This document shows positions 18,557 through 26,987 of a stretch of DNA of 64,000 nucleotides, one piece after another. Numbering within the stretch: position 1 is the first letter of the stretch; the number at the start of each line of letters is the position of its first letter. The notes under the pieces are model-generated. The model did no database searches. It saw only the letters and a program-made list of their open reading frames with translations, and was not told the origin of the DNA. This stretch comes from Micromonospora violae (lineage in GTDB: Bacteria > Actinomycetota > Actinomycetes > Mycobacteriales > Micromonosporaceae). The stretch covers positions 6,944,001-7,008,000 of the forward strand of contig NZ_SHKK01000001.1 of NCBI RefSeq assembly GCF_004217135.1, in the 5' to 3' direction. The position numbers and the translations under genes were made by a program.

Positions 18557-19300
18557 TCAGGCGCGGGCGGCGGCGAGTACCTGGCCGACCAGGGCGCCCG
18601 AGGTGCCGGAGCGCTCGTACTCGGGACGGTTCAGGCTGCCGCCCATCAGCGGGGCCGGGTTGCGGTGCACGGCCGGGCTGTCCGAGCTGACCAGGGCCGC
18701 GAAGTGGTACTCGTCGGCGCCGGTCGCCTCGACGATCCGGGCGATGTTGCGCGGGGTGATGCCACCGCCGGGCATGATGATGATCCGGCCGGCGGCCCGG
18801 CGGACCAGGTCGGCGATGAGCGGAGCACCCTCCAGCACGCTGACCTCCTGACCCGAGGTGAGCACCCGGTGCACGCCCAGCTCGATCAGCTGCTCCAGGG
18901 CCGCGTGCGGGTCGCGGGTCATGTCGAACGCCCGGTGGAAGGTGATGCTGGCGTCGCCCGCAGCGGCGATCAGCCGACGGGTGGTGGGCACGTCGACGTC
19001 ACCCTCGGCGGTCAGCGCGCCGATCACGATGCCGTGTGCTCCGGCGGCCACCGCGGCCCGCACGTCCCGCTCCATCGCCTCGATCTCGAACGGCGAGTAG
19101 ATGAAGTCGCCGGCGCGGGGGCGGACGATCACGTGCACCCGGATCCGGCTGACGGCGCGCAGGGCCGTCTCGATGGTGCCCAGGCTGGGGGTCAGCCCGC
19201 CGTCGAAGAGCGCGGAGCACAGCTCCACCCGGTCGGCGCCGGCCTCCTCAGCGGCGACTGCCCCCTCGACGCTGTCGATGCAGATCTCGAATGTGTTCAT
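18557..19300 (-). CDS. cutC: CutC family protein
   Basis: This is a 247-residue TIM-barrel protein of the CutC family, recognised from EICIDSVEGAVAAEEAGADR, RVELCSALFDGGLTPSLG and IMPGGGI. The family was named for copper homeostasis, but that role has been questioned, and the chemistry is not established. It starts 56 bases after the L-asparaginase stop on the same strand and so probably belongs to the same transcript as the amino acid ABC transporter. This context argues for a metabolic role. The next gene downstream converges across a strong terminator. Confidence 0.85.
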   Translation of the reverse strand: MNTFEICIDSVEGAVAAEEAGADRVELCSALFDGGLTPSLGTIETALRAVSRIRVHVIVRPRAGDFIYSPFEIEAMERDVRAAVAAGAHGIVIGALTAEGDVDVPTTRRLIAAAGDASITFHRAFDMTRDPHAALEQLIELGVHRVLTSGQEVSVLEGAPLIADLVRRAAGRIIIMPGGGITPRNIARIVEATGADEYHFAALVSSDSPAVHRNPAPLMGGSLNRPEYERSGTSGALVGQVLAAARA

Positions 19301-19356
19301 GGTTTTTCCTTTTCCGTGCGAGGCGGTGGCGCTTCGGTACGAGACGGTGCCGTGGT

Positions 19357-20316
19357 TCAGTCGATGACGGCGGTGACCGCGCCGACCGGTACGCCGCCGC
19401 CGAGCACCGGCACCTGGCGCAGCGCGTCAGCCCCGCCCACCGGTACGCCCACGGCGTCGAGGGCGGCGAGGGCGATGGCGGTGGTGGCTCGGGGCGAACC
19501 GTCGATCGCCTTCACCGCCACCGCGTGGCCGTCCGGTGCGGCGACCGCGAGCACGCCCTCGGCCCCGCCCTTGGCGAGGACGCCGGGCAGTGCCCGCATC
19601 AGGTCGGTGTTCGGGTGCCCGTGCCAGCCGCCCACGTACTCCGGGTGTTGGCGCATGGCCTGGGCGACCAGCGCCTCGTCGCTCCCGGCGGGCGCGGTGA
19701 CCAGCGCCTGGAACGTGCGGGCCAGGCCGGTCAGCGGCAGGCCGAACAGCGGCGCGCCGCAGCCGTCGACCGCGTGGTGCGCGATCGGCGTGCCGGCCAG
19801 CCGGGCGACGGCGGCGGCGGTTTCCCGTTGCAGCGGGTGCTCCGGGTCGAGGTAGTCGGGTGTGCTCCAGGACTGGGCGACGGAGGCGACCAGCATCGCG
19901 GCGTGCTTGCCGGAGCAGTTCATCCGGATCCGTTCGCGTTGCCCACCGGCGCGGATCAGCCGGTCCCGGGTCGGTTCGTCCTCCGGCCAGTCGACCGGGC
20001 AGCCGAGCGCGTCCTCGGTCAGGCCGGCCCCGGCCAGCATCGCCCGGACCACCTCGACGTGCCGGTCGTCGCCGGTGTGGCTGCCTGCGGCGAGGGCCAG
20101 CGCCGGGCCGGTCAGCTCGTCACCGGCGGCGATCCGGCAGGCCAGGGCCTGCACCGGCTTGAGGGTGGAGCGGGGGAGCACCGGCTCGTCGGGTTCGCCG
20201 GCGGCGAGGGCGACCGTCCCGTCCGGGGCGAGCACCACGATGCTGCCGTAGTGCCGGCTCTCGACGAAGCCGTTGCGCACGACCCGGGCCAGTTCGGCGT
20301 AGCGGAAGTTGGTCAC
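19357..20316 (-). CDS. L-asparaginase II (rhizobial/thermolabile type)
   Basis: This 319-residue enzyme belongs to the COG4448 asparaginase II family, unrelated to the EcAII type. Recognisable stretches are ESRHYGSIVVLAPDG, SHTGDDRHVE, MNCSGKHAAML and VDGCGAPLFGLP. It should hydrolyse L-asparagine to aspartate and ammonia. The GTG at 20316 overlaps the TGA of the preceding permease gene (GTGA), which suggests translational coupling, so uptake and hydrolysis are expressed together. The long open frame upstream is shadow coding inside the permease. CutC follows downstream. Confidence 0.88.
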   Translation of the reverse strand: MTNFRYAELARVVRNGFVESRHYGSIVVLAPDGTVALAAGEPDEPVLPRSTLKPVQALACRIAAGDELTGPALALAAGSHTGDDRHVEVVRAMLAGAGLTEDALGCPVDWPEDEPTRDRLIRAGGQRERIRMNCSGKHAAMLVASVAQSWSTPDYLDPEHPLQRETAAAVARLAGTPIAHHAVDGCGAPLFGLPLTGLARTFQALVTAPAGSDEALVAQAMRQHPEYVGGWHGHPNTDLMRALPGVLAKGGAEGVLAVAAPDGHAVAVKAIDGSPRATTAIALAALDAVGVPVGGADALRQVPVLGGGVPVGAVTAVID

Positions 20317-21182
20317 CGGGGAGTGTTCCCTTCGAGAAGCGGCGGGGGCAGATCGGCGGCCCGCCGTCCGCGCCGGCCGCCGAAGCGGCCGTTGCGGGCC
20401 TGGAGTACGCGGGCGAACTTCGACAACGAGGCGTTGACCACCAGGTAGATCAGCGCCACCACCAGGAACGTCTGGATCAGCAGGTGGGTGTACGAGGCGA
20501 GCACCTGCCCGCTGTAGAGCAGCTCGGTGTAGCTGACCACGAAGCCGAGCGAGGTGTCCTTGAGTAGCCCGACCAGCTGGCTGACCAGGGACGGGGCGAG
20601 TTGGAGCAGCGCCTGCGGCAGGACCACCAGCGCCATGACCTGTCCACGGCGTAGCCCGACCGCGAGGCCGGCCTCGGTCTGCCCACGGTCCAGGGCCAGG
20701 ATGCCGGACCGGAAGATCTCCGCGAAGGCCGCGGAGTTGGAGACCACCAGCGGGACCACGAGCTTCCAGAACAGCGGGAAGTTCAGCCCGTACTGCGGCA
20801 GGGCGAACAGCGTCACGTAGATCAGCAGCAGGGTGGGGACGGTCCGGAAGATCTCCACGTACGCGCCGGCCAGCCACCGCAGGGGTCGGTGCGTCGACAG
20901 CCGGCCGAGCGCCAGCAGCAGTCCGAGCGCGGCGCTGAGCACGGCGGTCGCGGCGGCGGCGCGCAGGGTGGCCCACAGGCCGTTGAGCAGGTACCGCCAG
21001 ATGGGCCAGGTGGTGAACGGCTCCCACCGGTTGGCGGCCAGCTCGCCGTGGCTGGCGAACTGGTAGACGGCCGCGACCAGGGCGCCGGCCACGAGGATCG
21101 ACCCGAGCACGGTGGCGATCCGGATCCGCCGTTGGGCGCGGGGGCCGGGTTCGTCGAAGAGGATCTGTTGCGTCTTGTTCAT
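20313..21182 (-). CDS. Polar amino acid ABC transporter permease (GluD/GlnP-like)
   Basis: This 289-residue inner-membrane permease has a cytoplasmic N-terminal arm, about five hydrophobic segments and the EAA-type coupling loop (SGILALDRGQTEAGLAVGLR). It pairs with the shorter permease at 21179-21823 to form the membrane channel of a His/Glu/Gln-type importer. Its ATG overlaps the preceding stop by four bases (ATGA), and its stop overlaps the asparaginase start. Substrate is not readable from sequence, but the linked asparaginase suggests asparagine, aspartate or glutamate. Confidence 0.88.
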   Translation of the reverse strand: MNKTQQILFDEPGPRAQRRIRIATVLGSILVAGALVAAVYQFASHGELAANRWEPFTTWPIWRYLLNGLWATLRAAAATAVLSAALGLLLALGRLSTHRPLRWLAGAYVEIFRTVPTLLLIYVTLFALPQYGLNFPLFWKLVVPLVVSNSAAFAEIFRSGILALDRGQTEAGLAVGLRRGQVMALVVLPQALLQLAPSLVSQLVGLLKDTSLGFVVSYTELLYSGQVLASYTHLLIQTFLVVALIYLVVNASLSKFARVLQARNGRFGGRRGRRAADLPPPLLEGNTPR

Positions 21183-21823
21183 CGGACGATCGCCAGCCTT
21201 CGTTCGAGCAGGCCGGTGACCTGACCGATGATCAGCGCCAGCAGCATGTAGGCGAGGCCCGCGCCGGTGAAGACGGCGATCGGTTGAGCCTCGACCAGGT
21301 TCACGTTGTTGGCCGCCTGGGTCAGCTCGACCACGCCGACGGCGGCGGCCAGTGAGGTGTTCATCAGCAGCGCGATGCAGATGTTGCCGATCGGCTGGAT
21401 CACCGCGCGCAGTCCCTGCGGCAGGATCACGTGCCGCAGGGACTGCCCGAACGTGAGGCCGATGGCACGGGCTGCCTCGGCCTGGCCCACACCGACCGTG
21501 TTGATCCCGGCGCGGATCGCCTCGGCCAGGTACGCCCCCTCGTACACCGCGATGACGATCACGGCGGAGGTGAACAGCGGGAACGTGATGCCGATCGTCG
21601 GCAACGCGAACACGAAGAGCACCAGGAGGGCCAGCAGCGGCAGGTTCTGGAACACCTCGACGTACACGGTGCCGATGGCGCGCAGCAGCGGAACGGGCGC
21701 GATCCGCAGGGTGGCCACGACGATGCCGAGCAGCATCGCGCCGACGGTGGTCACGACGGTCAGTTCGACCGTCGTGACCAGGCCGTGGCCAAGCGCGCTC
21801 AGGTGGTCGGTGAGGGCTTCCAT
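21179..21823 (-). CDS. Polar amino acid ABC transporter permease (GluC-like)
   Basis: This 214-residue membrane protein of the HisMQ/GlnP type has five or so hydrophobic helices and the coupling loop RAGINTVGVGQAEAARAIGL. It forms a heterodimer with the downstream permease. The ATG at 21823 (MEALTD) is 16 bases after the binding-protein stop. The in-frame extension to 21886 overlaps the binding-protein gene and is less likely. Confidence 0.88.
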   Translation of the reverse strand: MEALTDHLSALGHGLVTTVELTVVTTVGAMLLGIVVATLRIAPVPLLRAIGTVYVEVFQNLPLLALLVLFVFALPTIGITFPLFTSAVIVIAVYEGAYLAEAIRAGINTVGVGQAEAARAIGLTFGQSLRHVILPQGLRAVIQPIGNICIALLMNTSLAAAVGVVELTQAANNVNLVEAQPIAVFTGAGLAYMLLALIIGQVTGLLERRLAIVR

Positions 21824-21839
21824 CGGTACGAGAGGGTGC

Positions 21840-22808
21840 TCAGGAGCCGTCGGCGGAACCGATGACGGGCGGGGTGGGTGCCCCACCCTCCACCACCGAG
21901 CCGAGGGTCGCCTCCCAGACCTTCGCCCACGTGCCGTCGGCCTGGATCTTCTTCAGCCAGTTGTTGACGAACTCCTTGAACTGCGTGTCTTCCCGGTTCA
22001 GGCCGATGCCGTACGCCTCGGTGGTGAACGGCTCGCCCACCACCTTCATCCCCGGGTTCGCCTTGGCGCCCGAGGCGAGCAGCGTGAAGTCCTGCACGTA
22101 CGCGTCGCCGCGCTTCTGCAGCAGCGCCTGCAACGCCTGCGGGTCGGTGCCGAAGGCGATCTGCTTCGAACCGGGCGCGGCGGAGGGCAGTGCGGTGACG
22201 GCGGGGGTGTTCGCCCCGACGATCACGGTCTTGCCGGCGAGGTCCTTGACGCTCTTGATCGAGGTGTCGTCCTTGCGGACCCCGACCGCGAGGCCGGAGG
22301 TGAGGTACGGCCCGGCGAAGGCGACCTGGGTGGCCCGCTGCGGCGTGATCGTGTACGTCTGGAAGACCGCGTCGACCGACTTGGCCTGGAGCATGGCCTC
22401 CCGGGTCTGGGTGCCGATGGTCGTCGTCTTCACCTCGGGCTTGCCGATGATGTACTTCGCCAGCAACTTCGCCATGTCGGCGTCGAAGCCTTCGATGGTG
22501 CCGCTGACCGGGTTCTGCTGGGCGAGCAGCGGTGCGTCCAGGGACCCGCCGATCGTCAGGTAGCCGCGCTTGCGGATCGCCTCCATGGTGGAACCCGCCG
22601 GAATGTCCGCGTCGGTGGCGACCGGGGCGGCGTCGTACACCGACTGGGCGACGACGCCGTCGCCGCCGAGGCCGGGGTTGCCGGGCAGCGTCGGCGCGCT
22701 GCTGTCGCTGTCGCCGCCGCAGCCGGCCGCGGCGAGGGCCACCGCCACCGCGGTGGCGGTGAGGGCGAGCGACCGCCGCCTGGTGAAGCTCATCTTGAGG
22801 ATTGACAT
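21840..22808 (-). CDS. Amino acid ABC transporter substrate-binding lipoprotein
   Basis: This 322-residue exported lipoprotein has a signal with lipobox LAAAGC and a Ser/Gly linker. The rest is a family 3 solute-binding fold, seen in GYLTIGGSLDAPLLA, FDADMAKLLAKYI and AFAGPYLTSGLAVGV. It captures a polar amino acid outside the membrane for the two permeases downstream. The ATG at 22808 has a GGGAGG box seven bases upstream. It sits second in the operon after the ATPase gene. Confidence 0.88.
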   Translation of the reverse strand: MSILKMSFTRRRSLALTATAVAVALAAAGCGGDSDSSAPTLPGNPGLGGDGVVAQSVYDAAPVATDADIPAGSTMEAIRKRGYLTIGGSLDAPLLAQQNPVSGTIEGFDADMAKLLAKYIIGKPEVKTTTIGTQTREAMLQAKSVDAVFQTYTITPQRATQVAFAGPYLTSGLAVGVRKDDTSIKSVKDLAGKTVIVGANTPAVTALPSAAPGSKQIAFGTDPQALQALLQKRGDAYVQDFTLLASGAKANPGMKVVGEPFTTEAYGIGLNREDTQFKEFVNNWLKKIQADGTWAKVWEATLGSVVEGGAPTPPVIGSADGS

Positions 22809-22827
22809 GACACCCTCCCGTTGGGGG

Positions 22828-23592
22828 CTAGTGCTGGAGGATCTTGGATAGGAAGTCGCGGGCCCGCTCGGTGCGCGGAGCTGCGAAGAAGTCGTCGGGA
22901 GCGCCGGATTCGACGATCCGGCCGTCGTCCATGAAGACCACCCGGTCGGCGGCGCGCCGGGCGAAACCCATCTCGTGGGTCACCACGATCATGGTCATCC
23001 CCTCGGCGGCGAGGGAGACCATCACGTCGAGGACCTCGTTGACCATTTCCGGGTCGAGGGCCGAGGTCGGCTCGTCGAAGAGCAGCACCTTCGGCTGCAT
23101 CGCCAGGGCCCGGGCGATGGCGGCCCGCTGCTGCTGCCCGCCGGAGAGTTGGGCCGGGTGGTGGTTTGCCTTGTCGGCGATGCCGACGCGCTCCAGCAGG
23201 GTCATCGCCTGCTGTCGCGCCTCGGGCCGGGGGATCCGGCGGACCCGGGTGGGGCCGAGGGTGATGTTGTCCAGCACCGTCTTGTGGCCGAAGAGGTTGA
23301 AGGACTGGAAGACCATGCCGACGTCGGCGCGCAGCCGGGCCAGTGCCCGGCCCTCGGCGGGCAGCGGCTCGCCGTCGATCTCGATGCTGCCCTGCCCGGC
23401 CGTCTCCAGCCGGTTGAGGCAGCGGCACAGGGTCGACTTGCCAGAGCCGGAGGGCCCCACCACGACGACCACCTCGCCGGCGGCCACCGTGAGGTCGATG
23501 TCCTTGAGCACGTGCAGCGGACCGAACCACTTGTTGAGGCCGCGTACCGACACCATCGGTCGGTCCGCACCCGTCGTTGCTGGTGCCACCAC
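22828..23592 (-). CDS. Amino acid ABC transporter ATP-binding protein (GluA-like)
   Basis: This is a 254-residue ABC ATPase of the polar amino acid class. Walker A is [10 protein letters not shown], the Q-loop is [11 protein letters not shown], the signature is LSGGQQQR, Walker B is [10 protein letters not shown] and the H-loop is [10 protein letters not shown]. It powers the importer encoded downstream. It is the first gene of the six-gene minus-strand unit (ATPase, binding protein, two permeases, asparaginase, CutC). The GTG at 23592 follows AAGGAAGTGAGG; an internal ATG at 23556 is possible. Its promoter must lie in the 127-base AT-rich region shared with the ROK regulator. Confidence 0.9.
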   Translation of the reverse strand: MVAPATTGADRPMVSVRGLNKWFGPLHVLKDIDLTVAAGEVVVVVGPSGSGKSTLCRCLNRLETAGQGSIEIDGEPLPAEGRALARLRADVGMVFQSFNLFGHKTVLDNITLGPTRVRRIPRPEARQQAMTLLERVGIADKANHHPAQLSGGQQQRAAIARALAMQPKVLLFDEPTSALDPEMVNEVLDVMVSLAAEGMTMIVVTHEMGFARRAADRVVFMDDGRIVESGAPDDFFAAPRTERARDFLSKILQH

Positions 23593-23616
23593 GCGGCCTC
23601 ACTTCCTTCGACTACA

Positions 23617-23679
23617 AAACTAAGTCAGCTTCATATCGAACCAACAGCGCCATCTAAAGGTAGCCAGCAAACTAAGTCA
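23617..23679. promoter_or_regulatory. Direct repeats, candidate ROK operator half-sites
   Basis: AAACTAAGTCA occurs exactly twice, at 23617-23627 and 23669-23679. The copies are 52 bases apart, close to five helical turns. They lie between the divergent transporter operon and the ROK regulator. AAACTAA matches the half-site style of known ROK (XylR-type) operators, so binding by the adjacent ROK protein is a reasonable inference. Confidence 0.5.
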
Positions 23680-23684
23680 ACCGG

Positions 23685-23713
23685 TTGCTTGAACAAACTG
23701 CGGGTGCTAAGAA
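23685..23713 (+). promoter_or_regulatory. Putative promoter of the ROK regulator gene
   Basis: TTGCTT (23685-23690) and TAAGAA (23708-23713) are 17 bases apart. The GTG start follows six bases after the -10 box, which would give a leaderless message. The second AAACTAAGTCA repeat ends just before the -35 box, so bound repressor would hinder RNA polymerase. Confidence 0.45.
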
Positions 23714-23719
23714 GCTGAC

Positions 23720-24895
23720 GTGACGATTGACGACGCGCCACGCGATGCCCTCCGGGGCGGCCCACGCGAGCTGCTGCGCTGGGTGGCCACCGGAGCGGCC
23801 GTCAGTCGGGCCGACCTGTCCCGCCTCTCCGGGCTGTCCCCGTCGACGGTCTCCCAACGGGTCGAGGCGTTGATCAACCAGGGGTTGCTGGAGGAGACCG
23901 GCGCCGGCCGGTCCCGGGGTGGACGGCGACCTCGCCAGCTCGCCGTCCCCACCGGCGGCGCCGTGGTCGGCGCCATCGACCTCGGCGCGCACCACGCCCG
24001 CGTCGGAACGCTGGACCTTTCCGGGCGGGTGGTCCAGGCCCGCACCCTGCCGGTCCGCATCGAGGACGGCCCGGAGGCGGTGCTCGGCGCGCTGCTGGCC
24101 GAGGTCGCCGCGCTGGTGGGCAGCGACCCGGCTGCCTCGGCCGACGGCCCGGCGGCAGGTGCGCTGCGCGGCATCGGTATCGGCATCCCCGGTCCGGTGC
24201 AGCACGCCACCGGGCGGATCGTCAGCCCCTCGCGGATGCCCGGCTGGAACGGCTTCGACGTCGCCGCGTTCTGCGCCGGCCGCACCGACGTGCCGGTCAT
24301 CGTGGACAACGACGCCAACCTGATGGCGCTCGGCGCGCACCGCACCGCGTATCCCGAGTTGGACCACGCCGTCTACATCAAGGCCGGCACCGGGATCGGC
24401 TCCGGCGTGATCTCCAGTGGACGGTTGCACCGGGGAGCGCAGGGCTCGGCCGGGGACATCAGCCACTGCCGGGTGGTGGCCGATCCCGCGCCACCGTGCA
24501 CCTGCGGAAACGCCGGCTGCCTGGAGGCGGTGGCGAGTGGGGCGGCGCTGGTCACCGCGCTACGGGGTCAGGGCGTGGCGGTCTCCGACCTGACCGGTGT
24601 GATCCGCCTGATCGACGATGGCGACCGGCAGGCCACCGCCCTGGCGCGGCAGGCCGGGCGGGCCGTCGGAGAGATCCTGGCCGTGGTGGTCAACTTCTTC
24701 AACCCGCAGGTGGTGGCCATCGGTGGCCGGCTCGCCGACTGTGAGCCGCTGCTGGCCAGCATGCGGGCCACCCTCTACGAGCGGTGTCTCCCGCTGGCCA
24801 CCCAGACCCTGCTGATCGAACGGGTCGCCGCCGGTCAGGACGTCGGCATCACCGGTGCCGCGCACCTGGTGATCGACCACGTCGTAGCGGCCTGA
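23720..24895 (+). CDS. ROK-family transcriptional regulator
   Basis: This 391-residue protein has an N-terminal MarR-like helix-turn-helix (RADLSRLSGLSPSTVSQRVE, about residues 30-55) and a ROK sugar-kinase-like domain. It shows DLGAHHARVG, the active-site region DNDANLMALG, and the zinc motif CTCGNAGCLEAVASG. It is divergent from an amino acid importer/asparaginase/CutC unit and is its likely regulator. This is unusual, because ROK regulators mostly sense sugars or phosphosugars. The GTG at 23720 has no Shine-Dalgarno. Confidence 0.88.
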   Translation: MTIDDAPRDALRGGPRELLRWVATGAAVSRADLSRLSGLSPSTVSQRVEALINQGLLEETGAGRSRGGRRPRQLAVPTGGAVVGAIDLGAHHARVGTLDLSGRVVQARTLPVRIEDGPEAVLGALLAEVAALVGSDPAASADGPAAGALRGIGIGIPGPVQHATGRIVSPSRMPGWNGFDVAAFCAGRTDVPVIVDNDANLMALGAHRTAYPELDHAVYIKAGTGIGSGVISSGRLHRGAQGSAGDISHCRVVADPAPPCTCGNAGCLEAVASGAALVTALRGQGVAVSDLTGVIRLIDDGDRQATALARQAGRAVGEILAVVVNFFNPQVVAIGGRLADCEPLLASMRATLYERCLPLATQTLLIERVAAGQDVGITGAAHLVIDHVVAA

Positions 24896-24941
24896 CCCTG
24901 CTCAAACCGGTCGACATGGTCACGTAACGCGACTGTTCTTC

Positions 24942-24971
24942 GTCAGTTATGCCCTTAACTGACCGCCTTTT
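24942..24971 (+). terminator. Terminator after the ROK gene
   Basis: GTCAGTTA (24942-24949) pairs perfectly with TAACTGAC (24956-24963) around a six-base loop. TTTT follows at 24968-24971. It is an unusually AT-rich stem for this genome. Confidence 0.6.
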
Positions 24972-25072
24972 GTGGCGTCCTGTCGCCTGCCGTCTTGACG
25001 GTTTCCTTACCCGCAGTCACATAGCCTCCCGGTGTTCCTCACATACCTGTGATCGTTCCTGGAGGTTTTCAC

Positions 25073-25891
25073 GTGCGGATCAAGGGACGGCTTCTCGTGC
25101 CGATCGCGTTGGCGTTGATGCTGACGACCGCCGGGTGTGGCACGTTGTCGGCACCGGCTTCCGGGCACGCCGACGCGCCGCTCTCCGGTCAGACCGCGCC
25201 GAGCTCAGAACCGAGCCCCGACGACACCCCGACCCCGGAGATCCCGACCGACGAGCAGATCCCCACCAGGGCGGCCGGCACCTTCACCAGAGCCACCGGC
25301 ACCGGTCGGGTGATCGGTGCGGGCAAGGAGCGGGTGCGCTACAGCGTCTCGGTGGAGAAGGGCATCGCCTGGGGTGACATCCCCGCCTGGAAGCCGGCCC
25401 GGTTCGCCGCAAGCATCGAGCAGGTGTTGGCGGCGCCGAACGGATGGGCCACCTCGGCACAGCACCCGGTCACCAACAAAGCCGTGAACCTGAGCCGGGC
25501 CTCGTGGTCGTTTCAGCGGGTGGGCACCTCGAAGGCCGACGTCGACGTGCGGCTGGCGACACCGGAGACAGTGGACCGACTCTGCGGCGCCAGCGGCGTC
25601 GACACCGAGGGTGTCTACTCCTGCAAGTACGGCAAGACCATCATGATCAATTTGCGGCGCTGGCTCCAGGGTTCACCGGGGTACCCGGTCACCATCGACG
25701 AGTACCACGCGGGCGTGATCAATCACGAGTTCGGTCACTTCCTGGGCTTCGCCCACATGAAGTGCGGTGGCCTGGGCGAACCGGGCCCGGTCATGATGAC
25801 CCAGACCATCGACCTGGGCGGGTGCCTGCCCAACGTCAGCCCGTTCGTCGGCAACGGCCGGTTCGTCAGCGGACCGTGGGCGCCGTCCTGA
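25073..25891 (+). CDS. DUF3152 secreted zinc metalloprotease-like lipoprotein
   Basis: This 272-residue exported protein begins with a signal and lipobox (LTTAGC). A Pro/Ser/Thr-rich linker follows, then a DUF3152 domain. The zinc-protease motif HEFGHFLGFAH (HExxHxxGxxH, metzincin type) is complete, and four cysteines in the domain could form disulfides. The substrate is unknown. The GTG at 25073 has a GGAGG box at 25061-25065 with seven bases of spacing. It converges with a lipoprotein gene across inverted repeat 2. Confidence 0.88.
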   Translation: MRIKGRLLVPIALALMLTTAGCGTLSAPASGHADAPLSGQTAPSSEPSPDDTPTPEIPTDEQIPTRAAGTFTRATGTGRVIGAGKERVRYSVSVEKGIAWGDIPAWKPARFAASIEQVLAAPNGWATSAQHPVTNKAVNLSRASWSFQRVGTSKADVDVRLATPETVDRLCGASGVDTEGVYSCKYGKTIMINLRRWLQGSPGYPVTIDEYHAGVINHEFGHFLGFAHMKCGGLGEPGPVMMTQTIDLGGCLPNVSPFVGNGRFVSGPWAPS

Positions 25892-25917
25892 CCTGGTGAT
25901 TCCGGCCCGCCCCCGGC

Positions 25918-25999
25918 CATGATCGACACGGGATCCTTGAACGCGCGGTATCGGCGTCCACGCGATACCCCGATATCACTGGATCCCGTGTCGATCATG
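25918..25999. repeat. Intergenic inverted repeat 2 (CGATCATG family)
   Basis: CATGATCGACACGGGATCC (25918-25936) pairs perfectly with 25981-25999. The 44-base interior contains a second stem, GGTATCG with CGATACC. It lies between two convergent genes, 26 bases past the protease stop and 27 bases from the lipoprotein stop. The outer end is the same CATGATCG/CGATCATG core as in repeats 1 and 3. Confidence 0.85.
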
Positions 26000-26026
26000 C
26001 CAACCGGGCCGTACTCCGGGATTCGA

Positions 26027-26860
26027 TCAGGTGGTGGTCAGGCCCTGCAGACCCTTGAGCATCTCGGCGAAGTCGGCGGTCTCCGCCGGCGGCGGAGACT
26101 CGATGGTCACCGCCTTGTCGTAGTCGGTGTAGTCGATCACCATGTCGCCCATCGCGCCCATCACCAGGCCGGCCCGACGCGGCCGGTACTGCTCGTCGAC
26201 CCACAGGTCGATCGTCAGCTCCTTGACGCCCTGCGTGGCCAGCGCCTGCTCGGTGACGTCCCGGCGCGCGGCGTCGATCTGGTCGAGGTAGGTCGCCACC
26301 GGAGTGGTGACGGTGTAGTGCACCGTTGGCACCCCGTCCACCGTCTCCTGCCCCAAAACCGTCGTGCCCTCGATGGCGAGCAGCATCTTGACCTGCTTGA
26401 CCGGGTCGGCGTTCTCGAACTGCTTGGTGAAGTCCGTGCCGGTCAGCTCGCCCAGACCCGACAGGTCCATCTTCATCCAGCGCTTCCCACCCGTACGCGT
26501 GCGGCCCTCCTCCGGAATCTCGGTGAAGACCACGGCACCGATCATCCGGACGGAGGTCGTGCTGCCCTTCGCGTCGGTCATCGTCATGTCGGCCTTGAAC
26601 GGGTCGCCCAGGTCCAGGACGCCCTTCATCGAGATCTTCTCCCCGGCCATCGTGCCCGTCATCGTCACGGTCACCGAGTCGGTCTTGTCGGTGGCGTCGA
26701 CGGCCTTCAGCAACGACCCCTTGAGGTCACTGGCCAGCAGTTGCAGGACGGTGGGCTGCTTCGGCGCTTCGGACGCGCCAGGCGTCACGCCGCAAGCGGA
26801 GATTGCGAACGCGCTGAGCGCCGAGACCGCCACCAGCGCGGGCTTCTTCCAAACTGACAC
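26027..26860 (-). CDS. Exported lipoprotein of LppX/LprG-like type
   Basis: This 277-residue protein has the signal sequence VSVWKKPALVAVSALSAFAI and lipobox ISAC. It continues with a beta-rich domain of alternating polar and hydrophobic strands (SVTVTMTGTMAGEKISMKG and so on). The pattern fits actinobacterial LppX/LprAFG-type lipid-carrying lipoproteins, but I see no decisive motif. The GTG at 26860 follows GGGGAAGG; the frame extends to 26893. It converges with the DUF3152 gene. Confidence 0.65.
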   Translation of the reverse strand: MSVWKKPALVAVSALSAFAISACGVTPGASEAPKQPTVLQLLASDLKGSLLKAVDATDKTDSVTVTMTGTMAGEKISMKGVLDLGDPFKADMTMTDAKGSTTSVRMIGAVVFTEIPEEGRTRTGGKRWMKMDLSGLGELTGTDFTKQFENADPVKQVKMLLAIEGTTVLGQETVDGVPTVHYTVTTPVATYLDQIDAARRDVTEQALATQGVKELTIDLWVDEQYRPRRAGLVMGAMGDMVIDYTDYDKAVTIESPPPAETADFAEMLKGLQGLTTT

Positions 26861-26987
26861 GTACCGACCTTCCCCGTAGGAATCTGGGGCCATCCCCAGT
26901 AGACCGTCGACACGTTAGCCCACCCCGTCTATGCGAAGCACCGCCTTTGTCGACCGACCGGTGTGCCACGCCTTCCGGTCAGCTTGG

